Positions 1 through 6,752 of a stretch of 9,607 nucleotides of DNA are shown here, one piece after another. The first letter of the stretch is position 1; every line of letters begins with the position of its first letter. Position numbers and translations under genes: made by a program. The notes under the pieces were generated by a model. It was given only the letters and a program-made list of their open reading frames with translations. It was not told where the DNA came from and ran no database searches. The stretch covers positions 1 to 9,607 of the forward strand of contig JBDSYA010000325.1 in assembly GCA_039925865.1 (NCBI GenBank). The letters are read 5' to 3'. Source of the DNA: JBDSYA01 sp039925865. GTDB taxonomy: Bacteria > Bacteroidota > Ignavibacteria > Tepidaquicellales > Tepidaquicellaceae.

Positions 1-254
1 TATTGCAAATAAGGTTTATTGTTTCTGAAAATAATTATTATAGATAATGCTGCTGCAAGGACAATTAATCCCGCAATTCCGATTATAAAACATTGTGTTA
101 CTTTTTTCTTTCCTTCTAAAATATTACCGGATTGTCTGATCAATTTATTAGCTTGAAATCCGGATGTCAGGGCAATCACAGAACCGATTCCGATTATCCA
201 AATCATTCCAAATATTATTCCTCTGTTTAGTAATCGGTTTACCTCAGTTTGCAT
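1..254 (-). CDS. Small two-helix membrane protein, C-terminus at window edge
   Basis: An open frame runs on the minus strand from ATG at 252-254 to the window edge, giving 84 residues. The last two bases (TA on the coding strand) could begin a stop codon, so the protein may be nearly complete. It starts MQTEVNRLLNRGIIFG. Two hydrophobic stretches (about residues 11-31 and 56-77) are separated by a short polar, basic loop containing GFQANKLIRQSG and EGKKK, so it should be a two-pass inner-membrane protein. The layout resembles small DUF4190-like or Ignavibacteria hypothetical membrane proteins, but I cannot assign a family. No Shine-Dalgarno sequence is visible. It lies 55 bases downstream of lepB on the same strand and may be co-transcribed with it. 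Function unknown. Confidence 0.6.
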   Translation of the reverse strand, partial: MQTEVNRLLNRGIIFGMIWIIGIGSVIALTSGFQANKLIRQSGNILEGKKKVTQCFIIGIAGLIVLAAALSIIIIFRNNKPYLQ

Positions 255-309
255 GATATACTTAAATTAAAATCGTAGTCAAAATAAATTTAATAATATT
301 ATTTTTCAC

Positions 310-1263
310 TTACCTGATCATATTTCCAATTCTTTCCCACCTTGTAGAACCGACAAGATCAAAAAAATCATCAAACCCTATTGCAGGATTCCATGACCAA
401 TAGATCAGAAGGGCTTCACCAACAACATTCTCCACCGGCATAAATCCCCAAAACCTGCTGTCCAGTGAATTATTCCGGTTATCACCCATCATAAAAAGAT
501 AATCTCTTTGAACGATGTATTCATTATTGGAAAGCTCTTTATCATCGACAAAAACTTTACCATCACCGGCCATTCTTATGTTATGACCTTCTTTCATTAC
601 AAACATTTTCCATCCTTCATAATTAGAAGAATCAATTTTCATTACATCGCCTTTTTTTGGAATGCGTAATGGACCATACCAGTCTTCATTCCATTTGGAT
701 CCTTTTGGAAACATACGCGGGTTGACAAAATTTTCCGGCCGGTTTACATTATCGAACATTGCATTAGGAGGATTAGGGAACAACTGTCCGTTAACATAAA
801 GTTTTTTGTTAATGACCTTTATAGAATCACCAGGGATAGCTACACATCTTTTTATATAATTGACAACCTCTTTGGATTCAAGATCATCTCTGTCACCCGG
901 AAAATCAAACACTATAATGTCTCCACGCTGTGGATCTTTAAATCCGGGAAGTTTGAAGTAAGGAAGTCTTATATCTGTAAAGGGCACATTTCTCGGAGAT
1001 GTGGCTCCGTATGTAAATTTTGTAACAAGAAGAAAGTCTCCAACCCATAAAGTTTTTTCCATAGAACCGGTAGGAATTCTGAAAGCTTCAAATAATAATA
1101 TCTTAATTATAAAGGCAACAACCCCTGCATATATAAGAGCATCTATAAACTCCCGGGATTTGGATTTTTTTTCTTTGGGATCTTTAGTTTTCGGATCGGT
1201 GCTTGTGATCTTTATGTCTTTTGACTTTATTCCGGTTTCTGACTTTGAGTTATATTTATCCAC
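310..1263 (-). CDS. lepB: Signal peptidase I
   Basis: Membrane-bound serine protease (family S26) that removes signal peptides from proteins exported by Sec. The 317-residue protein has a charged, Lys-rich N-terminus (residues 1-38), then one membrane helix (about 40-60). Box B, FRIPTGSMEKTL, carries the nucleophile Ser67. Box D, YIKRCVAIPGDSI, carries the general base Lys138. Box E is GDNRNNSLDSRFWG at 260-273. The roughly 100 residues between boxes D and E are the larger extracytoplasmic insert seen in Gram-negative enzymes. The start is GTG at 1261-1263: no ATG lies in frame before Met68, which is inside the active site, and an in-frame stop sits 30 bases upstream. There is no Shine-Dalgarno sequence. 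It follows lepA by 81 bases on the same strand, as in the classical lepAB operon. All catalytic residues are present. Confidence 0.96.
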   Translation of the reverse strand: MDKYNSKSETGIKSKDIKITSTDPKTKDPKEKKSKSREFIDALIYAGVVAFIIKILLFEAFRIPTGSMEKTLWVGDFLLVTKFTYGATSPRNVPFTDIRLPYFKLPGFKDPQRGDIIVFDFPGDRDDLESKEVVNYIKRCVAIPGDSIKVINKKLYVNGQLFPNPPNAMFDNVNRPENFVNPRMFPKGSKWNEDWYGPLRIPKKGDVMKIDSSNYEGWKMFVMKEGHNIRMAGDGKVFVDDKELSNNEYIVQRDYLFMMGDNRNNSLDSRFWGFMPVENVVGEALLIYWSWNPAIGFDDFFDLVGSTRWERIGNMIR

Positions 1264-1344
1264 TAAATAATTTTTGTGATTGAAAAATAAATTTTAATTA
1301 ACTGATTCATTTGAAGAATCAAATTGGCTAAGAATAAGTAAAAT

Positions 1345-3141
1345 TTATTCTAAAGAAAGTACTGCATGAAATGCTTCCTGAGGAATTTCAACGGAGCCAA
1401 CCTGTTTCATACGGCGCTTACCTTCTTTTTGTTTTTCCAGCAATTTTCTTTTTCTTGAAATATCACCGCCGTAACATTTTGCAATAACATTTTTTCTCAT
1501 AGCGCTTATGGTTTCTCTTGCCACTATTTTTGCTCCTATTGCTGCCTGGATCGCAACTTCAAACATTTGTCTCGGGATCAGCTTTCGTAATTTTGTGCAG
1601 AGTTTCTTGCCCCAGTCAAATGCCTTATCTCTGTGAACAATTGTCGACAGGGCATCTACAGGCTCTCCGTTAAGTAAAATATCTAATTTTACAAGGTCGG
1701 ATTTTCTGAAATCTTTAAACTCATAATCAAATGATGCATATCCCCTGGAAAAAGATTTAAGCTTATCATAAAAGTCATACACAATTTCACTAAGAGGGAA
1801 TTCAAATTGCAGATCTACTCTTTTGGCATCAACATAATTCGTCGCGAGAAAGATTCCGCGCCTTTCATTAGCAAGCTTCATTAAATTTCCGATAAATTCA
1901 GTCGGAGTTATAATATTTGAACTAATGTAAGGTTCTTCCACATAATCGATTTTTGCGGCATCAGGCATAATGGAAGGATTATCTACAAGCAAAACTTCCC
2001 CGTTAGTTTTATAGACTTTATATTCAACATTCGGGACTGTAGTTATAATATTTAAATCATATTCTCTTTCTAATCTTTCCTGCACAATCTCCATATGAAG
2101 CATTCCGAGAAAGCCGCATCTGAAACCAAATCCTAAAGCCACTGATGTCTCGGGTTCAAAAGTTAAGGCTGCATCATTAAGCTTAAGTTTAGCCAATGAA
2201 TCTCTTAATGTTTCAAAATCGTCAGATGCTGAGGGATAAATGCCGCTGAACACCATCGACTTAACATTTTTATAACCCGGCAGGGGTTCTGCAACAGGTT
2301 CTGCAACTTTAAAAATTGTATCTCCGACCTTTGATTCATTAACACCTTTTATGCCGGCAATAAGATAACCTACATCTCCGGATCTCAATTCTTTTGTCCT
2401 GACCCTGCCCATTTTTAAATTGCCGACTTCCTCGGCAACAAATGTATTTCCGGTAAAAAAGAGTTTGATTTCATCACCTTCTTTAATGACCCCGTCAAAA
2501 ACCCGGATATAAACAACTACTCCACGATAGATATCAAACTTGGAATCAAATATTAAAGCACGGAGAGGTTTGTCGGCTTGTATCTTTGCAGGAGGTATTC
2601 TTTCTACAATTGCTTCAAGTATGCTTTCAATGCCGGTTCCGGCTTTTGCGCTTGTCAGTAATATATCTTCCTTTTTACAGCCCACAAGTTCAATGATCTG
2701 ATCAGTTACATCATCGACCATTGCATTCTGCAAATCGATTTTGTTAATGACAGGAATTATTTCAAGGCCATTATCAAATGCAAGGTAGAGATTACTTATT
2801 GTCTGCGCTTCAACACCCTGCGTAGCGTCAACAACCAATAATGCTCCTTCACATGCGGCAAGTGAACGGGAAACCTCATAAGAAAAATCAACGTGACCGG
2901 GAGTATCGATAAGATTAAAAACATATTCCTCACCATTCTTTGCATGGTATTTCATCTGGATCGCATGAAGTTTGATAGTAATACCGCGTTCTTGTTCAAG
3001 CTCCATATCATCTAAAACCTGCTTGATCATGTTTCGTTTTTCGATAGTTCCGGTGGTTTCAAGAAGCCGGTCAGCTAAAGTAGATTTACCGTGGTCAATA
3101 TGGGCAATGATACAAAAATTTCTTATGTTCGATTTTGTCAA
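1345..3141 (-). CDS. lepA: Elongation factor 4 (LepA), ribosome-associated GTPase
   Basis: Translational GTPase that acts on the ribosome; the family has been linked to back-translocation and to initiation or ribosome assembly. At 598 residues it has the normal length. The G motifs are all present: AHIDHGKST at 13-21 (G1), RGIT at 52-55 (G2), DTPGH at 79-83 (G3), NKID at 133-136 (G4) and SAK at 164-166 (G5). Domain II and the EF-G-like domains III and V follow. The C-terminal domain unique to LepA is recognisable by IPRQMFEVAIQAAIGAKI, YGGDISRKRKLLEKQKEGK and the ending VEIPQEAFHAVLSL. The start is TTG at 3139-3141, giving MTKSNIRNFCIIAHID, which matches the usual LepA N-terminus; I see no upstream ATG in frame. 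A long hairpin ends only 20 bases before this start. lepB lies downstream. Confidence 0.98.
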   Translation of the reverse strand: MTKSNIRNFCIIAHIDHGKSTLADRLLETTGTIEKRNMIKQVLDDMELEQERGITIKLHAIQMKYHAKNGEEYVFNLIDTPGHVDFSYEVSRSLAACEGALLVVDATQGVEAQTISNLYLAFDNGLEIIPVINKIDLQNAMVDDVTDQIIELVGCKKEDILLTSAKAGTGIESILEAIVERIPPAKIQADKPLRALIFDSKFDIYRGVVVYIRVFDGVIKEGDEIKLFFTGNTFVAEEVGNLKMGRVRTKELRSGDVGYLIAGIKGVNESKVGDTIFKVAEPVAEPLPGYKNVKSMVFSGIYPSASDDFETLRDSLAKLKLNDAALTFEPETSVALGFGFRCGFLGMLHMEIVQERLEREYDLNIITTVPNVEYKVYKTNGEVLLVDNPSIMPDAAKIDYVEEPYISSNIITPTEFIGNLMKLANERRGIFLATNYVDAKRVDLQFEFPLSEIVYDFYDKLKSFSRGYASFDYEFKDFRKSDLVKLDILLNGEPVDALSTIVHRDKAFDWGKKLCTKLRKLIPRQMFEVAIQAAIGAKIVARETISAMRKNVIAKCYGGDISRKRKLLEKQKEGKRRMKQVGSVEIPQEAFHAVLSLE

Positions 3142-3149
3142 AACTAATT

Positions 3150-3222
3150 TAAATAAAAAATAAAAGTGGATTCTAAATAAAGTTATACTAACAATGGAAT
3201 AACTTTTTTAGATTCCACTTTT
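3150..3222 (-). terminator. Long hairpin with U-rich tail, between histone-like gene and lepA
   Basis: The arms 3162-3186 and 3199-3222 are complementary over about 24 base pairs with one mismatch and one extra base, around a 12-base loop. The outer arm is AAAAGTGGATTCTAAA. Read on the minus strand, the hairpin is followed by CACTTTTATTTTTTATTT, a U-rich tail, so it fits an intrinsic terminator for the histone-like gene ending at 3246. The stem is AT-rich apart from its base. It ends 20 bases before the lepA TTG codon, so it could instead, or also, act in the lepA leader. Confidence 0.65.
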
Positions 3223-3245
3223 AAATTAAAAACACTTGCCTGCTC

Positions 3246-3437
3246 TTACTTGTCTTCTGTTTTTCTTTTGGTTCTTTCATCCTGAATGTCCTTTCGGATC
3301 TCAGCGGATTTTTTTCTTAGGTCATTTAATGATTTTCTTAAACGTGTTCCCGCTGCATTCTGTGATTTTTCATAGAACTTTTCGATATCGGTTTTCATTC
3401 CGTCCAATATCTCCTGCAAACTTCCGAATTTTTCCAT
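3246..3437 (-). CDS. Histone H1-like DNA-binding protein (Hc1 type)
   Basis: A 63-residue, highly charged and Lys/Arg-rich protein predicted to be almost entirely helical. It carries the segment NAAGTRLRKSLNDLRK at residues 27-42. This matches the (N)KAAGTRxRK core shared by the small histone H1-like proteins (Hc1-type family) widespread in Bacteroidota and relatives, which are thought to bind and compact DNA in the nucleoid. The N-terminal half (EKFGSLQEILDGMKTDIEKFYEK) is an amphipathic helix that may mediate oligomer contacts. The start is ATG at 3435-3437, with a near-ideal Shine-Dalgarno AAGGAG seven bases upstream, which stands out against the SD-less genes around it. The gene stands alone between the sdhC-like stub upstream and the hairpin/terminator downstream. 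The family call rests on the motif and the length; the DNA-binding role is known for the family, not shown here. Confidence 0.82.
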   Translation of the reverse strand: MEKFGSLQEILDGMKTDIEKFYEKSQNAAGTRLRKSLNDLRKKSAEIRKDIQDERTKRKTEDK

Positions 3438-3444
3438 TTTTGTT

Positions 3445-3450
3445 CTCCTT
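3445..3450 (-). promoter_or_regulatory. Strong Shine-Dalgarno of histone-like gene
   Basis: AAGGAG on the minus strand, seven bases before the ATG at 3437. It fixes the start of the histone-like gene and suggests high translation. Most neighbours (lepA, lepB, both M16 genes, the Ycf48-like gene) have no such site. Confidence 0.8.
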
Positions 3451-3524
3451 ATTTTTTTAGTTGAAAAAATTAAACAAATTAAATTAAAATTAATATTTGA
3501 AGTTTATTTTAAATTATTGCCTAC

Positions 3525-3695
3525 CTATTTTAGAGCAATTCCGGTGATCCTGTGAAAAATCCATGCCCAGTTACCCGAATTTTTTTTATAATCCAGGTTT
3601 TCACTTATCCGGTTTTTTTGATCGAAGGTCTTAATTTTGTGGTAGGTGGTCTCAGATTTAACATCGTTTCCAAGTTTTACAATTCTCCTTAACAT
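3525..3695 (-). pseudogene. Truncated SdhC-like succinate dehydrogenase cytochrome b stub
   Basis: A 56-codon frame from ATG at 3693-3695 to TAG at 3525-3527. It begins MLRRIVKLGNDVKSET and ends GNWAWIFHRITGIALK. The ending closely matches the start of the first membrane helix of SdhC/FrdC-type cytochrome b subunits, where the WAWxxHRxTG motif (SxxHRxSG in E. coli SdhC) lies near the quinone site. The Arg is present at residue 49. The frame stops one residue after GIAL, so most of helix 1, the later helices and the haem-ligand His are all missing. The sequence after TAG is AT-rich and does not resume in any frame. There is an AAGGAG right after the ATG rather than before it, so even the start may be rearranged. 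It looks like a remnant of sdhC broken by deletion or recombination; a working copy should exist elsewhere. A real short peptide cannot be excluded. Confidence 0.6.
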
Positions 3696-3751
3696 TGATT
3701 AACTGCAAATTAAAGATTTTTATGAATATTTACAATTTAAATTAATTTAGA

Positions 3752-3802
3752 TTAAACAGTAGGGATTTTACCGGCTTTGACTCGTTGTAGTATTACTTCC
3801 AT
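3752..3802 (-). pseudogene. 16-codon stub ORF with good RBS, possible transposase start
   Basis: ATG at 3800-3802 is preceded by AGAAGGAG (3810-3817) at seven bases, a near-perfect Shine-Dalgarno. The product MEVILQRVKAGKIPTV stops at TAA (3752-3754). Nothing like a continuation follows in any frame. Its place just inside the direct repeats at 3840-3888 is where an IS21-family element would start its transposase gene istA, so I read it as a transposase start cut off by deletion. The peptide is too short to prove a family. Confidence 0.4.
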
Positions 3803-3839
3803 TTGAAGACTCCTTCTGTTAGTATATTCAATCTAACAT

Positions 3840-3888
3840 TTACTGACATTTCTATTGAGTTATATTACTGACATTTTTAACGAGTTAT
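3840..3888. repeat. Two 24-bp direct repeats, 25-bp period
   Basis: Copies at 3840-3863 and 3865-3888 share TTACTGACATT at the start and GAGTTAT at the end. They differ at three positions in the central six bases (TCTATT against TTTAAC). One base separates them. No further copies were seen in the window. Confidence 0.85.
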
Positions 3889-3892
3889 CACA

Positions 3893-4020
3893 GTCGTCGG
3901 TAAATTAACAAAACACAGTTGTAATTTAAAATTGAAACTCTTAAGTTAATTTAATTACCGGAAGAAGAATGATAACCCTCAAAATTACTCTTCAACCTGC
4001 CTTAAAAAAAGCTCTACAAT
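3893..4020. other. Gap upstream of Ycf48-like gene with no recognisable feature
   Basis: This is the rest of the 583-base gap between the divergent histone-like and Ycf48-like genes. It is AT-rich, with runs such as TTAAGTTAATTTAATTA near 3940-3956. It should hold the promoter for 4021 onward, but I find no convincing sigma-70 pair and no Bacteroidota TTTG/TAnnTTTG pair. Confidence 0.5.
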
Positions 4021-5265
4021 ATGAAAAAGATAATAATAATATTAGTCGTCTTTCAATGTTCATTGCAAATTATTCAAGCGCAGTGGGTCTTACAAACTTC
4101 AGGAGTCAGCAGTAATCTGTACGATGTTACTTTCATCAACAGGTATACCGGTTGGGCGTGTGGTGAAAGTGTTATCTTAAAAACAACCAATGCCGGTAAT
4201 AGCTGGCAATCACAAACAGGAATTCCTCAGAAGTTATATCGGAATATTTGTGCTATAGACAGCAATACAGTTTATAGTGTTGGTTGGTTTCAAACTATTG
4301 TAAAGACTACAAATGGAGGAACTAACTGGATTATTTTACAAGATGGTCCTAAAGGAACAGGTAGCAGTTATGAAGATGTCTCATTTATAAACAAAGATAC
4401 CGGATGGGTAAGCGGAACTCTGGGTTTGATTTTAAAGACCACAAACGGAGGCATAGACTTTGCCATGAGTTCTGTCTTTGCAGGGTATTTGTATAACATT
4501 TATTTTATTAACGCTTTTACAGGGATAACAATTGAATCAGGATTGACAACCTTTAAAACGACAAGCGGGGGCTTAAACTGGCAAAATGTTGAAATGCCAA
4601 TCGGATTTGAAATTCCTGAGTTCAGAAAATTAACAATTATAAATAATCACTTTGGATGGGTAATAGGTCAGGGAGGAGGAAGAGTTTTCCGAACGAATAA
4701 TTTTGGCGACTCGTGGGAAGTTCTTGATACAATTTTTACAAACCGGGATATGTATTCAATTGGTTTTGCCGACACATCGATAGGATTTACGGGGGGTAGT
4801 TTCGGGGTTATATATAAAACCACTGATGGCGGATTTAATTGGCTGTCACAGAATAATGGCGGCGATCCAAGATTCTGGGGAGCGATTCACTGTTATAATG
4901 ACAGCATTGTTTGGGGAGTTGGAGGCGCCGGCAAGATAATGCATACTACTACAGGCGGTGCAACTATTGTAGATGTCGGTGGAACTTCTGAATTCATTGC
5001 CCAGGACTATACTCTTTTTCAAAACTATCCAAACCCATTTAACTCTCAGACAAAAATCAGATATGAATTAAAAGTTGAGAGCAATGTTTTATTAACAATT
5101 TATAGTATTACGGGTGAAGCGCTAATGATATTAGAACAAAGCAGAAAAAGAGCCGGGACTTATGAAATTAATTTCAATGCTGATGAACTCTCGAGCGGAG
5201 TTTATATTTATTCACTTACCACCGATAAAATAATTTTAAACAAGAAATTGCTTTTAATAAAATAG
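4021..5265 (+). CDS. Secreted Ycf48/BNR-like beta-propeller protein with T9SS sorting domain
   Basis: A 414-residue exported protein. Residues 1-20 form a signal peptide (MKKIIIILVV hydrophobic core, likely cut at IQA|QW). Residues 22-312 contain seven repeats of about 40 residues, each built around a GW or GF turn followed by (I/V/F)xKTTNGGxxW or a variant, for example VILKTTNAGNSW (51-62), IVKTTNGGTNW (93-103), LILKTTNGG (136-144) and VIYKTTDGGFNW (263-274). This is the Ycf48/Hcf136 and BNR-type pattern and implies a seven-bladed propeller. Residues 330-414 (QNYPNPFN to KKLLLIK) are a T9SS type A sorting domain, so the protein should be exported by Sec, moved across the outer membrane and then anchored or released. 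A role in photosystem assembly is not implied; the binding partner is unknown. There is no Shine-Dalgarno sequence before the ATG. The next gene begins 46 bases downstream. Confidence 0.9.
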   Translation: MKKIIIILVVFQCSLQIIQAQWVLQTSGVSSNLYDVTFINRYTGWACGESVILKTTNAGNSWQSQTGIPQKLYRNICAIDSNTVYSVGWFQTIVKTTNGGTNWIILQDGPKGTGSSYEDVSFINKDTGWVSGTLGLILKTTNGGIDFAMSSVFAGYLYNIYFINAFTGITIESGLTTFKTTSGGLNWQNVEMPIGFEIPEFRKLTIINNHFGWVIGQGGGRVFRTNNFGDSWEVLDTIFTNRDMYSIGFADTSIGFTGGSFGVIYKTTDGGFNWLSQNNGGDPRFWGAIHCYNDSIVWGVGGAGKIMHTTTGGATIVDVGGTSEFIAQDYTLFQNYPNPFNSQTKIRYELKVESNVLLTIYSITGEALMILEQSRKRAGTYEINFNADELSSGVYIYSLTTDKIILNKKLLLIK

Positions 5266-5297
5266 TATCAAAGGATACTAACTTAATCATAACATAA

Positions 5298-5304
5298 AAG
5301 GAGG
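5298..5304 (+). promoter_or_regulatory. Strong Shine-Dalgarno of M6-like protease gene
   Basis: AAGGAGG lies seven bases before the ATG at 5312. It decides the true start of the frameshifted protease gene. The frame that holds the catalytic domain has no such site near its first possible start (TTG at 5382). Confidence 0.85.
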
Positions 5305-5449
5305 ATCAAAAATGAAAAGAGCAATCTTTATCTTTTCCGTATTTTTAATTTTTTGTAATTCAAAACTTTTTTCTCAAGGTTTTGAATGTGGATTTATTGG
5401 TTCAACTCAACCAAATTTGTCTTCTTCTTATTCAAAATGGTCAGTTTGT

Positions 5450-5461
5450 GGGTTTAAATAA
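5450..5461 (+). other. Frameshift site 1 in M6-like protease
   Basis: In the signal-peptide frame the codons are GGG TTT AAA TAA, ending translation after 49 residues. Skipping one A after TTT gives GGG TTT AAT AAA CCA, which enters the catalytic-domain frame (GFNKPVRTD). The local sequence AAA TAA A also allows a shift at the stop codon itself, giving GFKKP. The join must lie in or just before this region, because the first frame ends here. Confidence 0.75.
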
Positions 5462-6740
5462 ACCAGTTCGGACCGATCTAAGTGGTGATTCACTATCTCC
5501 ACCCGAAGCAGTTTTTCCTGTTATAGTTGCTTTCGTTCAATTCCCTTCGAATGAAGGTAATGATTACGAATGGCCAAATAACGGACCCCCGGTCTATTTA
5601 GACAGTTTCATTGCATCTAGCAAAAATACAAATTCGAATTGGTGGGATGCCTATAATGAAAATTCTCAACCAATGAGCGACTATTGGCTTGAAGCAAGCA
5701 GAGGAAAATTTCATGTAGTCGGAAGGGCTTTTTATGTTATGTTAAGCAAAAACGCCTCTCAATATACATCAGACCATGAAATTAATTTAGAGATTTGGCA
5801 AAACATAAAAAATCAAGGATTAAGCGACTGGACGGCTTTCGATAAATGGAGGGATACTGTAATAAATGGGGTTCAAAAATTTATTTATCAGCCTGATAAA
5901 TATGTAGATATGATATATAAGATTCACAAATCTGTTGCCGGTCCGTTGTGGTATCCACGTGGCTATGCTCATTTAACTTCTGACAGAGGTTCGACCACAG
6001 AAACCATTGTAGATAGCACAAATAATGTAAAAGTCAAAAACGGTTTCTTTCCCAAGAGTTCGGGTATAACACTATCATTTACATCTCGAAAGAACATAAT
6101 AATTTCCGTGTTAGCCCACGAACATGGCCATTGTTTATATGCTGACGGTCATATTCAATATGGAAAGGTTCTCGCCGGACCGGGTGCCGACGGTTTCTTT
6201 AGCCCCTATGAAATGATATTACTCGGTTATTCTAAAGACAGCTTGTTTAACTTTAGTACATCAACTGATTTTTCATTAAAAGAATATTCCGGAAGAGACA
6301 ATTCAAAAGGACACATTTTAAACGTTCCGATACAGGGAGACGAAAGTTTCCTAATTGCAAACAGAAGGAAAATTTCAACATGGGACCGAAAAATGTTAGG
6401 AGATACAGCAATGATAGATGCATTTAAATATTCTGGAAATTATGGTAAAGGAGTTTATATTTATCATGTGAAAAATGGAATTCACTTACCTTCTGGAAAT
6501 CAGTCTCCGCAGGATATGGAATGCGCTGACGGATTATGGTCATGGAAACTTGTGGATTCTGCATATAGGGTTGTATATGATGCTGGATATTGTTATCAAA
6601 CACCTTCGAAGTGGCCTTTCTTTGTAAGAGATGAAGTTTATTATCAAAATGATGACGGTAACTTTTCTACAATTTCTGATGGGCTAAATTACACTCAGCA
6701 AATTTTGGGCATCATATGGAATGTTAAATACAAATATTTG

Positions 6741-6752
6741 TATTTTAGGAAC
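6741..6752 (+). other. Frameshift site 2 in M6-like protease
   Basis: The catalytic frame reads TAT TTT AGG AAC and then runs to TGA at 6792-6794. Skipping A6747 gives TAT TTT GGA ACA CAG, so YLYF joins GTQALYTNSREI in the frame that carries the fibronectin-like and sorting domains. The two frames overlap from about 6721 to 6794, so the exact join could be a few codons away; this position gives the smoothest protein. Confidence 0.65.

Larger units (their letters stand above)
3752..3892 (-). mobile_element. Probable solo end of an IS21-family insertion sequence
   Basis: Read on the minus strand, the segment begins TGTGATAACTCG (from 3892), runs through two direct copies of a 24-bp unit, and then meets a ribosome binding site and the 16-codon stub. 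IS21-family elements are known to start with TG, to carry several repeats at each end, and to encode istA soon after the left end. The matching right end is not found in the window, so this would be a truncated remnant. The family assignment is inference from layout and from the look of the repeat. Confidence 0.4.

Noticed and set aside
255..282. TTGACT with TATATC at 16 bases on the minus strand as a promoter for the small membrane protein
   Set aside because: The -10-like element abuts the ATG, so the transcript would start after the start codon; likely chance in AT-rich sequence.
1001..1270. Plus-strand open frame of 89 codons opposite lepB
   Set aside because: It is antisense to the conserved 5' part of lepB, has no recognisable domain and no RBS, and is explained by the codon structure of lepB.
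1303..1351. Two small hairpins between lepA and lepB (TGATTC/GAATCA and AGAATAA/TTATTCT) as a terminator
   Set aside because: The stems are 6-7 bp and AT-rich, and one includes the lepA stop codon. They are too weak to call a terminator and the genes look like one operon.
3139..3146. TAGTTTTG on the minus strand as a Bacteroidota -7 promoter box (TAnnTTTG) for lepA
   Set aside because: It overlaps the TTG start codon, so transcription would begin inside the gene; no matching TTTG -33 element was seen.
2972..3163. Plus-strand open frame of 63 codons opposite the lepA start
   Set aside because: Antisense shadow of the LepA GTPase domain; low-complexity Ser-rich product.
3236..3460. Plus-strand open frame of 74 codons opposite the histone-like gene
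   Set aside because: The Phe-rich product is the antisense image of a Lys/Glu-rich gene that has a strong RBS and a family motif.
3969..4115. 48-codon plus-strand frame starting MITLKITLQPALKK, overlapping the Ycf48-like start
   Set aside because: It runs out of frame through the signal peptide of a well-supported gene; no family resemblance and only a weak purine run upstream.
5263..5280. Hairpin TAGTATC/GATACTA after the Ycf48-like gene
   Set aside because: Only 7 bp with no T run after it, so not a convincing terminator.
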